A stretch of 64,000 bases of DNA, from NCBI RefSeq assembly GCF_040436345.1, contig NC_133230.1, positions 10,116,197 through 10,180,196 of the forward strand. Direction: 5' to 3'. This DNA is from Pagrus major (taxonomy: Eukaryota; Chordata; Actinopteri; Spariformes; Sparidae). The notes under the pieces were generated by a model, which saw only the letters and a program-made list of their open reading frames with translations, did no database searches and was not told the origin of the DNA. The position numbers and the translations under genes are program-made. Numbering within the stretch: the stretch's first letter is position 1; each line of letters opens with the position of its first letter. Below, piece by piece: positions 1-10,919 of the stretch.

Positions 1-148
1 ACCGTCTCTGGCACCTTCTCATCACGACCTCCAGCCAAATCAAAAATGTACTTGTCTATTTTTTTTATGAAGTGCTGATGTATGTAGCTTTAAAAGTGAT
101 GCTAAGCTAAGATTAGACTCAGTGAGCTAAGTCCTCTAAAAGTGTGTT

Positions 149-204
149 GGTCTGTCTGTCTGTCTGTCTGTCTGACCCTGACCAGAGTGGTCAGACAGAC
201 AGAC
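149..204. repeat. (TCTG)n tract with 16-bp perfect hairpin
   Basis: A TCTG microsatellite ends in GTCTGTCTGTCTGACC (162-177). This is followed, after an 11-nt loop, by its exact reverse complement (189-204). The tract therefore folds back on itself. Confidence 0.9.
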
Positions 205-459
205 TAACTGTGATAAAACCACAAACCTGCAATGAGACAGATCTCCATGAAATGAGTCTTCGTCCGGCACAATTATTAATTAAAATGTAATCCGTCCAGA
301 ACTTTTATTATCACATGCCTGCAAAACTAATGACATTCCCATCAGCCTCAGCAGTAACACGTGTTCAGTGCTGATTAGCAAACGTTAGCATGATAACAAA
401 CTGAACAAAGATATTTAACATGGTTAACATCATACCTGCAAATCCACAGCATGTTACAC

Positions 460-850
460 TGACGGAATGTAACTAAGTACATTTACTCGAGTACTGTGCT
501 ATACAATTTTAAGGTACTTGTACTTTACTTGAATATTTCCATTTTCTGCTATTTCATACTTGCACTCCACAACATTTTGGAGGGAAATATTGTACATTTA
601 CTCCACTACATTTATTTTTTAGTAACTAGTTACTTTGCTGATTGTATGCTGCATTAGAGCGGGAGTAGCACATGTTTAAGATAACTTAATTTATTTCACT
701 GGCATAAATATACAGTATAGACATACTGTCGTCTACATATATATAATATACTTTTACTTGTACTTCTGATACTTAAGTACATTTATTGCCAGTAAATTAC
801 TTTTAATACTAAGTACACTTAATATCAGATACTTTAAAGTAACATTCAAA
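460..850. repeat. AAGTA/TACTT-rich dispersed repeat, copy 1
   Basis: Contains ACTAAGTACATTTACTCGAG, GGTACTTGTACTTTACTTGA, and AGGGAAATATTGTACATTTA followed by a CTCCACTACATTTAT block. This is the arrangement of a very abundant percomorph interspersed repeat that I recognise. Related partial copies occur at 6417-6560, 29690-29760, 35370-35530, 47828-47990, 48650-48730 and 56128-56245. Confidence 0.85.
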
Positions 851-1378
851 CATGATATCTTTACTTTTACCCAAGTGTACCTTCTGGGCAGCCTTACAAT
901 GCTGCCATGTCAGCATACTACGGTTAGCATTTAGCTCAAAGCACAGAAGTGCCTAAGTAAAGCCTCAAAAAGCTGTTAGCAGTGCCGTAGACTCTTCGTC
1001 AGTTAACATGGAAAACGACAGAGGCAGAAGCTGCAGAGATTAAAAAACACATGCTGGTGTTAAATATGTAATATGCCATGTTGTACTGGAGCTTTTCTGT
1101 GATTGGAGTATTCTCCAGGTTGTGTTTGAGTTCCATGTCGAACCTTTAAATCTGATGCCTCATCACAGCGATGATGATTGATGTGAAACAGAATCTTTAG
1201 CGAGCATGCAGAGATATCAAGTGTATTAAAGTCCTGAATTACTCTGTAGTTTATGTTTGGCTGCCGTACAGAACCGAATGGATCCATCAAAATGACACAT
1301 GTGATGTTGTTCTGGAGAGATGTGCTGCTTGGTGTGGGTTACAGAGCAGGAGGTGACCCAGATCAAAAGTGGAGTGGG

Positions 1379-1507
<129 letters not shown>

Positions 1508-2678
1508 ATGGTCTAACACATACAGCACATTCAGAAAACACACAATCCCATCTCACACACACAAACACGCAGCCACACATACACAGTACAGTCCAACACT
1601 AAAGACTTGTGGTCAGACATGTTCTGTGCTGTCGGTTAAATACCTAAAATGGCCTCAGAGCCAAAGAGAGGTGACAAGAAAATCTGAGGAAGATGATTTG
1701 TTTTGAAGCTCAGGAGAGGACATCGAGATCTGAACCCACCGCTGGTTTCCTCTTTACACCTTCAGTCCGTCCGTCCAGCTGTCTGCCGCTCTCTCTTTCT
1801 GTCTGTCAGCAGAGCTAAAAGCTACTGCTCGATGAGGTCATGTCCTGACCTGACGCAATATTTCTCACTTCTACTGTCGGGGGCACAGGAGTGGGGGGAA
1901 AAGGGAAACTGAGTATACTGGGCCATCATGTGAGGAGAGCCCACAACGAGGGATGGGGTCCATGTACAACGCCTTTTTACAGGGTCCTGAATTTTGTGTT
2001 ACAGCCTTAAATACTGTGACAGACCAGTCGTTCGGTAATGTACACTCTGCAAACATCAGACAGGTTTAAACTTTACAAGTAACGTAAAAGGCAAAAAACA
2101 TGTTATTTTGGCAAGTGCTTCAAATTAAAAATAAGAACAAGACATCACACGTCCTTTTATAGGATTTATTGCCTCTTTCTCATGAAACTGGTCATAAATC
2201 AAAAGTGTTAGTTCAGTGATTTTACAGCCAGAGTGGAATGAGTGAGAAATGGGAGACATTTTTTATATTTGAGCCAGCGATACGAGCAATGTAAACACAA
2301 CACACATATCAACATATCATATCAATCAGCCCTATATCTTGATGCCAATCAAATACAGTTCATGTGATTTTATCACAGCAAATATTAAAAATATATGCAA
2401 ACAAAATTAATTCACAGTCACGAAATGCTTATGACAATTCATATGTCAAATTCCTGTAAACACCATCCAACGTCACAATCAGCCGAAGCTTCTTCAGCAC
2501 AAAAATTAACATATCATTTGCTGCCATTAAGACATTCATCAGATGAACTAAGACAATCATTTTGTTTTCCGTGCCATCAGTCCTGAGACCGGTGTGTCCA
2601 CAACTCATTTCACAGCCTGATAACGGCGTCAGGTAAATCCTATCCTTCAGGTAGAATATCATTTAGTATTAAAATAAA

Positions 2679-2936
2679 TTAAAGGGATAGTTTGACATTT
2701 TGGGAATTATAAAATAAACAAGATATGTGTTAATTAGTGAGACTTCGAGATGCTGTTAGGCACATTTTGTTCCCTTTGGACAGAGCCAGGCAAGCTATCT
2801 TTTATGCTAAGCTAAGCTAAGATATCCAGCTGCTGGCTCCAGCCTCAGATTAAATACACAGACATGATCTGCTCACCTAACTCTCAGCAAAACAGCGAAT
2901 AAGGGCTTTTCCCAAAATGTCAAACTACTCCTTTAA
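2679..2936. mobile_element. TTAA-flanked MITE with 25-bp inverted termini
   Basis: The left end AAAGGGATAGTTTGACATTT (then TGGGA) and the inverted right end match at 23 of 25 positions. Both sit on TTAA. The body contains GCTAAGCTAAGCTAAG and an AGCCAGGCAAGCTA block. I recognise this as a very common teleost element that captures 'aaaggaatagtttgacattttggg' ends. Confidence 0.88.
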
Positions 2937-4880
2937 ATTCCGAATCATTTCCCTCAGATTGTCTAAATCTGCTGTCAAACCTCAGACGTGTTTCAGACTT
3001 GTGTGGGACAGCTTCTGCATCTGGAGCTGTATTTACTTACATATACATCAAACATACAGTATTTAGGTTTGCAACAGGGCTGTTTTTGCAGCTCCATAAA
3101 CAATTTGCCAATCAAAAAGCCTCGGGTACATTTCATGAATCGATTACATGTGCACTTCTGTAACAGTCCCACTCCTTCCACCGTGTAACAGAAGATTCAT
3201 CTATCAATTTAAGGTGTCCAGTCATGTGGAAGCTCCCAGAGCACATGAGAAAGTCATGTGAAGTTACTTCCGCTCAGTCTGATGGAGCATTTGAGCATTA
3301 GCATCTTCTTAGCATCTTAAAGGTAAATCTGGCAAACATAAATAGTTTACTATACGTTTAATGCCAAAGCGAAGCTGAGATTTACTCTGTCGCCGCTTCA
3401 GATCATCGCAAAAATGTGCCTTCAGTCCTGCTCTGGTTTACTTCATTCATCCAGTTCAAAACTGGGTTTTGGAAATGGGTGAGTAAATTGGGGTGAGATT
3501 CTGTTTCCATGATGGACTGGGGTGAGGAAGTAGTTTTAATTTACTGCCAGCAGACGAACACCAGCCACCACATTCAGCAAAATATGACACTTAACTCTTA
3601 GCTTATATAATTCTTAAGAAAACTCATTGAAACATGTCAAATGTAAATAACTGACAGAAATAATACATGTCTGGATTTGGCTGCTGATTCCAGTGATACA
3701 ACAATAACAATAAACCTGCTGATGAGAAGCGCGCAGTAGTAAACACAAATATGATTTCACACTGTAAACATAAATTTATAGATTTAATGTGCCACGAAGG
3801 AATGTTAATGTTCCCCGAAAATTTCTATGAATAAATCTTACCTACAGTATCTTTTCCCACTTTAAGTGAGTTTACCGATTCTATAAACGCTCTAAATACT
3901 GTACAAAGGATCGTTCCCGATTCATGTAGGGATAAATACCAGGCGATGGCGTGATAAAGGCGATTTAATCTGCATTCAGAGAATTTAGTTTTCGTACCCC
4001 ATAAAGCAAAGCAAACCTGAACATTTTGAGGTTTGCATCTTTAAATCCACTTGCAATATCATTATAAAAGTCAAACCACACTTCACTACACTACAGAAAT
4101 GTTGAGACATGGACGCAGCTGTACTACTCCGCAATTCACAGTGTGAAGGTGGGAATGAGTCCTTTAATCCCATGATCAGTCTAAAATTTATACTTTTCAA
4201 AAGTCCTGCATATGAGGTAAACGGGTGTTGTGTGTCTGGAACAGTTCTTTCTTTTGGGTTCATCTTTAAATAAGTTAGACAGACTGTTGTCATGATTAAA
4301 TCTCTCTTCATTTGAAATAATAAGGCTAATGGACAAAAATAAGATGTAAGTGCCAATTTTAGAACAATAAAGACCATTTTCTCATTTGATTTGTGTCTTG
4401 CAGTTCACGTATCCTTCAATTAAGTTCAGCTTTTGCAGCTCTGTGCACATTATTCACAGCAGGTTACAGGAAACACTGGTAGTTTCTTGAGATGTGGCGC
4501 TCTGCAGTGCCTGCAGGGGGAGCTGTAGCAGTGACAAAAACATGCCAGGTCAAAGACAAAGCTCTGCTCAGAGAGCCATCTAGTGGAGAGGCGACGCAGA
4601 CACATAGAAGAGGAACTCAGGTCGTCACACATAGCCCTTAAATACAACTGGAAATGGCTCATATCATGTCATGGCTTCAACAGATTAATGCTTCATTTCC
4701 TGCCAAGAACATTTGAAAGAACTGATTCTTTCTGAGTGAAATGATGTCATGAGTTGTTTCTACAGCTCTGTGGTGTTTCACGTTTCTGCTTTGGGATCAG
4801 TGTGTGGGAGTTAATCTCAGTGTGATGCACGGGAAGCTACAGACACAGATGCAGGTGAGATGGAGGTCACAGCCGACGAC

Positions 4881-7800
4881 TCAAAACTGGATCCAGTTCC
4901 CGGAGTCCTGCGGCCGAGACGGTGGTGGCACGGAGCTGAAAACACATACAATTCATGTTGTTTTTTGTTCTTTGTATTCTGATATTACAAAGTACTGGCT
5001 CGTAACAGTATCAGTGCAGCTGTTCATACTTAGATGTACAAAAATGCTTTGTATAATATGTAATCTGCACAGAATTTTACCCAAAACACATTACATAGTA
5101 AGTGCAGTTACTTTAATTGGCCAAAAGTATACAGACACTCATTTTGACACTTTGCTGCTCAGACATTTCACCCCTCGCTGTCAGATCTCCCCAGTTTTTG
5201 CCCTAAATTATTAAGGTGTTCGTTTATTCTGTATTTGCATTTGAATTGTTCAATTGTATTAGATATTTCTCTGTAAATAACTTTGTTTGGTGTGGAAGAA
5301 CTTGACAGGCCTGCACAGATACCCGACCTCAATCACATCCAGCACCTTTGGGATGAACTGAGCCAGCCTTTTATCACCTAACATCAGTGTCAGACATTAC
5401 TTAAGCTCTTGTGGCTGAAGGGGAACAAGTCCCTGCAGCCAGGTTCCAAAAACGTGTTAAAAGCCTCGCTGAGTCACATATAGATCATAATTTCACACAG
5501 CGAACATTTTCCGCTCAGGGTACTGAGTTTAAATGTAGCGCAGCTGTTTTCCAAATTGTTATCATTTAACTGCATCCTGATTGATCAGCAACTGAAAAGA
5601 CAACGGATAGTAGAATTTGAAGCTAACAGCTAGCATTAGCATTCAATTTGATTTAAGCCTCAGAGTAAAATGCACTGGATGTAATCAAGCTGTAACTTAA
5701 CGTTATGCAAAAAAGCATGAATGTCTGGCCAGTGTGTATTACAAGAAAAAGAGTCGTCTACCTTGCAGGAGCAGAGAAGTCTCCCCAGAGATCTGAGCTG
5801 GGGTTTGACTGAACCACCGTGTTGGAGTTACTAGTGTCCAGCTCCAACAGGCAGCCTGACAGAGAGAAACACAGAGCTCATTAACAAAAGCTTACAAACT
5901 GACACACATTTCACTTCATTTTCTACCGCCTGAAGCTCTGATGACTCTTTGACTCATTTAACAGAAACTAATTAACACAGTGATTAAGAAAATAGGTCAT
6001 CCCCTGTAGGTTACCCACAAACTACAGAGATATCAATTATCTAATTAGCCCAAAGCAAATGTGCATGTTGTCTTTGATCACCAACATGAATCACTGTTCA
6101 CAGAAAGTCAGTTACATTCAGGCACAATCTGGTGCAGCTTTAAAGTTCGAGAGTGCCACCTACCTGTCGCTGTGCCGCCCGTCTGAGGAACTATGTTGTG
6201 ATTGGATGAGCCTGACAAAGGAGGAGGGGCTATCTTGCCTCCAGGAGGTGGTGGGAGGAGTCCAAACCCACCTGCGCCTTGTGGGCGGGGTTTATCCCTC
6301 TTTTTACCTTGCTAGAGACGGAGAAAAGAAAAATGATGTTCATGAAGGATTTCAGGAATGTTCATGTTTAACCTTTGAGTTTCAACCCATTTCTTTACAT
6401 CACATTCAGCTTACCAGTGGTGGGTAGTAACCAGTATATTTACTCAAGTACTGTACTTAAGTACAACTTTAATGTACTTTACTTTTAGGCTACTTTATAC
6501 TTCTACTCCTCCATGACATTTTAAACAACTTAAACAAATCGTCCACAGGCTTGTCTAGGCAACCGAGAGAGACGGAGAAGGTTTAATATTTTACCTCCTG
6601 ATACAATCTGCTCACATACAGCCACTAAAAAACTGATTAATACGTGTGTATTTATTGGGCACATTTATAGGCTGCAGAACAGAAAAATTTGCAACTAAAT
6701 GGAAATTATGTCTTGATTGATTTGTGAACTACAGATGGTCCTCAACGCTTTAGATCTCTAGTTTCACTTGAGCTCCATTTCAAGTTTTATAGGCAACATA
6801 AAGTTATTTTCACGCCTACTAAATGCATGTGACATTACTGATTTATTATGAATACTTGCAGGCCAATTTAATAATAAAGCCACTGACTAGAGGACTGTTA
6901 ACTTTCCACACTCACAGCAGTCTCATTTTATTTTAATTATATTGACAAATGTAGTAAAACCTGGACATCTTGATGTCTGACAAGCTGGTTCCTACCCCTA
7001 TGTTGAGTGTGATGGTCTGTCCTTCTTTAAAGCCCAAGTCCAATTTTGGTCCTGAATCGCCAAGCTGGGCGCTTTTACTGAACTCTTTCTCCTGTTTCAC
7101 CCATCTGCAGTGAAGGAGAGACAAACATCAGCACAGCTACAGAAATAAACAATGCATCTCAGCAGTTTTCAGAAAAACTACAGCATGCAGCTTTCAGTAA
7201 GCACTGTACAGTGCTGTGCATCCAAAAGACAGCATCTTGTTTTCCATCACAAAAGCCGCCCGGTCACCACTTACTTGAAATGGTCCTGCAAAGCAACGTT
7301 GAAATCGAAAGCGTCTCCTCGGTCCCCGAAGCCAACTCCAATGAAAGCACTGCGACCTGCAGACATGAGAAACAGTATCTGACATGAGCGACAGCCAACG
7401 TGATGTTCTTTAAGTCCACATGTTTAAAGAGGATTTAGAGACTTCAAACAGGCAAGTTCAGTAACTGGTTAAAGTTGTTGAGATCAGAAACATAATTCGT
7501 AGTCATTTTCACATCCTCACCGTTGTCATCCTGTATCCGCAGAACAAAGTATCTGCTGGAGTCGCTGACCGTTTCCACTGATATGCCAGGATACTCTTGA
7601 ACTGGTGCCTGAGCAAACAGCTCCCCTGCAGGACAGGAGGGAAAATGACAGGATATTAATTCAAAATAGTGACGCATCCATCCATTCATCGATTTATTCC
7701 TTGGGAGTTTGAGTCTGTTTAGTGTACATATTGTGTCCAATATATCACTGGGCTTCTGACGGTTTGTGCTGAGAAAATAATAGTTGGCTCATGTGAGCTG

Positions 7801-9611
7801 CTGAGTTTTAAAGTTCAGTCATACCTGAGACCTTGTCCTCCAGTTTGATGAACGCTACATTGCCCTTGGCTGTGATCCTCATTCGACCAGACCAGTCTGG
7901 ACAATCCAGCTTCCAGTCTGCCGCCCTGTAGATGAACTGGATGTTAGACCAACACGTAACTCATAAAACTGTTATATTTACAAGACACTGCTATTAACAT
8001 TGACATTATCTATCTGCTTCACAAAGGTGTGGTTTCAATTACCAATGTAGTCTTTGGACAGACTAGTTTTCAAATAGCTGATCATTCCAGCGTTTTGCAT
8101 AAGTATTACTCATGATGAGAGAAGGTGTGAAGGCTATTTATTAGTCAAGTCACAGGACATTCAAATCAATCTAATCTGTGAAATTATCTTCATCAAGAAG
8201 AGTCTTTTTTTATGTGTTTGTGAATAATACACAACATATCACAAAAAAACTATTAATGCAAAAACATAGCTGATCACTTACAGCAGCGATTTCAAGCTTT
8301 TTTGGATTGTGACCCCTTAAAATTAAGTAATGTCTGTTTGTGAACCCACACAACAGGTAACAGTTTTGATTTGTTTCATTTAAAGGACTTTCAGAGATAT
8401 GAGAAAGGTGAAAACAAGAATCTGAGTAAAGTTTACACAACACAAGATGTTTTTTCATGTCTGCAATCCCTTAAAAAGGAGCACAATGTAGTTTTGGGGA
8501 AGAAATACAGACTGAGAATTTTGATATTTACACTGATAAAGATGTTATAATACAAACTCAGAAATATTTTTTCCATAAGTGAATAAACAAGCTGTCATCA
8601 GAGGAAAATAAGGTCCAGAACACTGTTTGAAGCTAGAAAGGTGGCAGGGTCCGCCACATATAAACAAAGCAAAACAGTATGAAACTGTGTCGTCCTTTAA
8701 GGTCAGTTTGTTTATTCAGTCACAAAAAATAAATAAAGATCTTTCTCTTCTGATTAAAATGTCTTGCCCAGAACTACATAATGCAGCTTTAATCACACTG
8801 TGTCTGTTCAGATTCATCTTGGGAATCTTTGGGAGTCAGAAACCACAAACTTAAACTACAATACATGCCAGATATTTATTATTGATTAGTCGTTTAGCAT
8901 GAATATAATCAATCATTTCTCTTTGTAACTTCTACACTGTCTCTGAAATGGTAAAATCAGGTCATATGCGCTTGCTGGTTGCCATATTGATCCATGTCAG
9001 GGCTCTTAATGGACATTTTGTGATTCTTTATCATCTCTGGCTCAGACTGTCTCAAACCATGTCTACCAGGGTTGGGACAAAGTTTTAATCAGTGCAGGAC
9101 GACCTCAGGCAAAAACTATCGATCGTGAAAACAATATTTTCTAATCCAGTAGTCTCACTGTGTAAAGAGGACATCCGAGCTGTCACACGAGCGTGTGGGA
9201 CCGTCCTGGCAAATCGCCCGTATCGACCCGGCGTGATGACAAATACCCCCCCGTCACATCTCTGACAGCCCGACCGCTCCGGACAACAAAGCGACGCAGC
9301 CGAACCGAACCGAGACTCCACAGCCGGCGACGTTTTTTAACAACCGACTGGTCTGCCAACAACAACACAACGTAAAAAGCCAGTGCCCCTTATTCGTGCT
9401 TTGAAAAAAAGCTGGCACCGAGCGGCGAAAGTGCAATGCCCGCACCGAGCGGCACCAAACACCGCTAAAAAGCATATTTCACGGCGCCGTGACGCGACCG
9501 GCCGTTAATTCTTTACCTGTACGAGCGATTTGAAGCCCGCGGCGGGATGCGATAGACGTTGACATCGGGCTTCACGCACAGGATGGACTCGTACTCGCCC
9601 TCGGCCGCCAT
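4881..9611 (-). CDS. necap2: NECAP family endocytic adaptor, NECAP2-like (8 coding exons, 262 aa)
   Basis: NECAPs are clathrin-coat accessory proteins that bind the AP-2 alpha-ear and tune endocytic cargo recruitment at the plasma membrane. Coding exons on the minus strand, in gene order: 9517-9611, 7825-7925, 7521-7625, 7275-7356, 6996-7104, 6164-6311, 5762-5855, 4881-4935. They total 789 nt, all with GT/AG borders and matching phases. The start [20 protein letters not shown] is the family N-terminus. Residues 1 to about 130 form the PH-like (PHear) fold, with [10 protein letters not shown] and DSSRYFV blocks. A proline-rich LLPPPPGGK lies at 182-190, DLWGDF at 235-240, and the protein ends in the ear-binding WIQF at 259-262. 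NECAP2 is favoured over NECAP1 by the length (human NECAP2 about 263 aa) and by [19 protein letters not shown], which I recall as closer to NECAP2. Intron 7 carries a Tc1 remnant. The 3' end is uncertain: minus-strand poly(A)-like hexamers at 4163-4168 and 2165-2170 are only candidates. Confidence 0.94.
5117..5470 (+). mobile_element. Degenerate Tc1/mariner transposon fragment in NECAP intron 7
   Basis: Around 5295-5370 the plus strand still reads [20 protein letters not shown], a decayed form of the Tc1 transposase C-terminal PAQSPDLNPIEHLWD block that carries the third catalytic acidic residue. Upstream, 5117-5190 contains GGCCAAAAGTATACAGACAC, typical of the terminal part of such elements. 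Frameshifts and stops on both sides show an inactive relic. It lies antisense to NECAP. Confidence 0.82.
6417..6560. repeat. AAGTA/TACTT-rich dispersed repeat, copy 2
   Basis: CAGTGGTGGGTAGTAACCAG followed by ATTTACTCAAGTACTGTACT and a TAATGTACTTTACTTTTAGG block. Same family as 460-850. It lies in NECAP intron 5, upstream of exon 6 on the minus strand. Confidence 0.85.
8476..8800. repeat. Dispersed repeat family B, copy 1 (NECAP intron 1)
   Basis: Shares long blocks with 24450-24690 in the same orientation: CCATAAGTGAATAAACAAGC, GAGGAAAATAAGGTCC, GTTTGAAGCTAGAA, then a block running GTCC(G/A)CCACATA, AAACAGTATGAAA and GTCCTTTAAG. Non-coding, type unknown. Confidence 0.85.
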
Positions 9612-9682
9612 CTTGATTCAACTGTTATTGATGTGGGAGTTGTGGTTGTGACTCATTTATTCAGCTCTTCACTGAGGGGGGC

Positions 9683-9765
<83 letters not shown>

Positions 9766-10061
9766 AGCTTACTCAGTGACCGTTACCGTCACAAATATTA
9801 TAAACGCCACTTTTAATGTCACGAAACTGCTGAGTATTATTCTGTTACTGCAAAAAATACACGCTTCCGGTAAATTTATTTTTATTCAATTCCAGAATAA
9901 AATACGCGGATCCGGTTTGAAATAAACTGGTATTTTAATGTGAAAACATACAATAATATCTCGTCGGGGGGGCGTGGCCTGCCAGGTGCTGCTGAAAACT
10001 GCGGAAGCGGAAACCGCTGCGTCGTGTCGTCTCCTCGAAGATTCCTGGAGATCTGCTCAGG
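9612..10061. promoter_or_regulatory. Shared CpG-rich upstream region of the NECAP and epsin-like genes
   Basis: This segment separates the NECAP start codon (minus strand) from a likely non-coding first exon of the epsin-like gene, whose donor is near 10060/10061. CpG dinucleotides are dense from about 9180 to 10120, extending into NECAP intron 1 and the epsin-like leader, unlike the AT-rich surroundings. No TATA box is obvious. An 82-bp TG tract lies between the two genes. The divergent layout suggests a bidirectional CpG promoter. That is inference: no transcription start can be read from sequence alone. Confidence 0.6.
9684..9765. repeat. (TG)n microsatellite in the divergent promoter
   Basis: About 41 TG units with a single interruption (TGCG near 9740). 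It sits about 75 bp upstream of the NECAP start codon, between two divergent genes. Tracts like this can form Z-DNA and vary in length between individuals. Confidence 0.97.
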
Positions 10062-10643
10062 GTTAGTGCTTTATTTTACCTGCGAAAACGCTCGTTTGAC
10101 TCACGAAATGCCGTGCGAGCGGTGCGTGTTGTTCTTAACTCGAAGCAGCGGCTGTTTCTTGACATATAACCCCTCGCCTTAATTGCTAAAAGCTGATTGT
10201 CGCTGGGCTTAACAACATCGCTCGAGCGTTAGCCATATTGACGGCTGCTGGCCGTCTTCAGTCGCTCTCCGAGGTCCTGAAAACACGATATGTGACTCCT
10301 GACAGACACGTTACTTGCAAGCACGTCGACTTACAGTTGATACGACTCACACCAATCATCCAGGTGTACTGCAAATGAGGGTTTAGCTTATATTTTCTTA
10401 CACCCAGCCCAAGGATGCTGGCAGCTAACTAGCTTGTAGCTTAGCCAGATGGCTAACTAACCTATAGGTGAGGATACTACGCGTTTGTCGCAGTGGTTAT
10501 GACAAACTGACACCACAAGCAGGTGTAGGCACACCCTTAGTCTAGCTTTGCAGTCACGTATGCATAATTGCCTGCTTGCTATTGTCACTCAGTGCCAAAA
10601 CATGCCTCAGCTCTATTTTGTGTCGACTCGTTCCTCCCTGCAG

Positions 10644-10919
10644 GATCTGGTTTCTGACATCCTGAGGGTCAGTGTGCAGTCAGTCAGAAGAGAGACCAGC
10701 AGGATGTTCGCTCACTGAGCCAGCAACTGCACTCAAGCAACATCAACAGAAATCTATAAGACAGCACAGACAGATTTTTTACAAAAGGTGTGGGAGTTTG
10801 TATGTGTTTGGGATATTTTTACCATATTTTCCTTGTTTCTGTAAGCATTCATCAATGTTAACAAGCTTTCTCTGAATCAGACCGTGGTGGTTTGATTCCC
10901 CACCTCCCCCCCAGACACC
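10644..10919 (+). other. Probable 5' UTR segments of the epsin-like gene
   Basis: A pyrimidine-rich acceptor (CCCTGCAG) ends at 10643, and a second (tract of C ending CCAG) ends at 10914, five bases before the start codon. This suggests one or two non-coding leader exons after the CpG-island first exon (donor near 10061). The donor for the 10644 exon is not clear; AAAAG/GTGTGG at 10787/10788 is a weak candidate. Confidence 0.4.
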
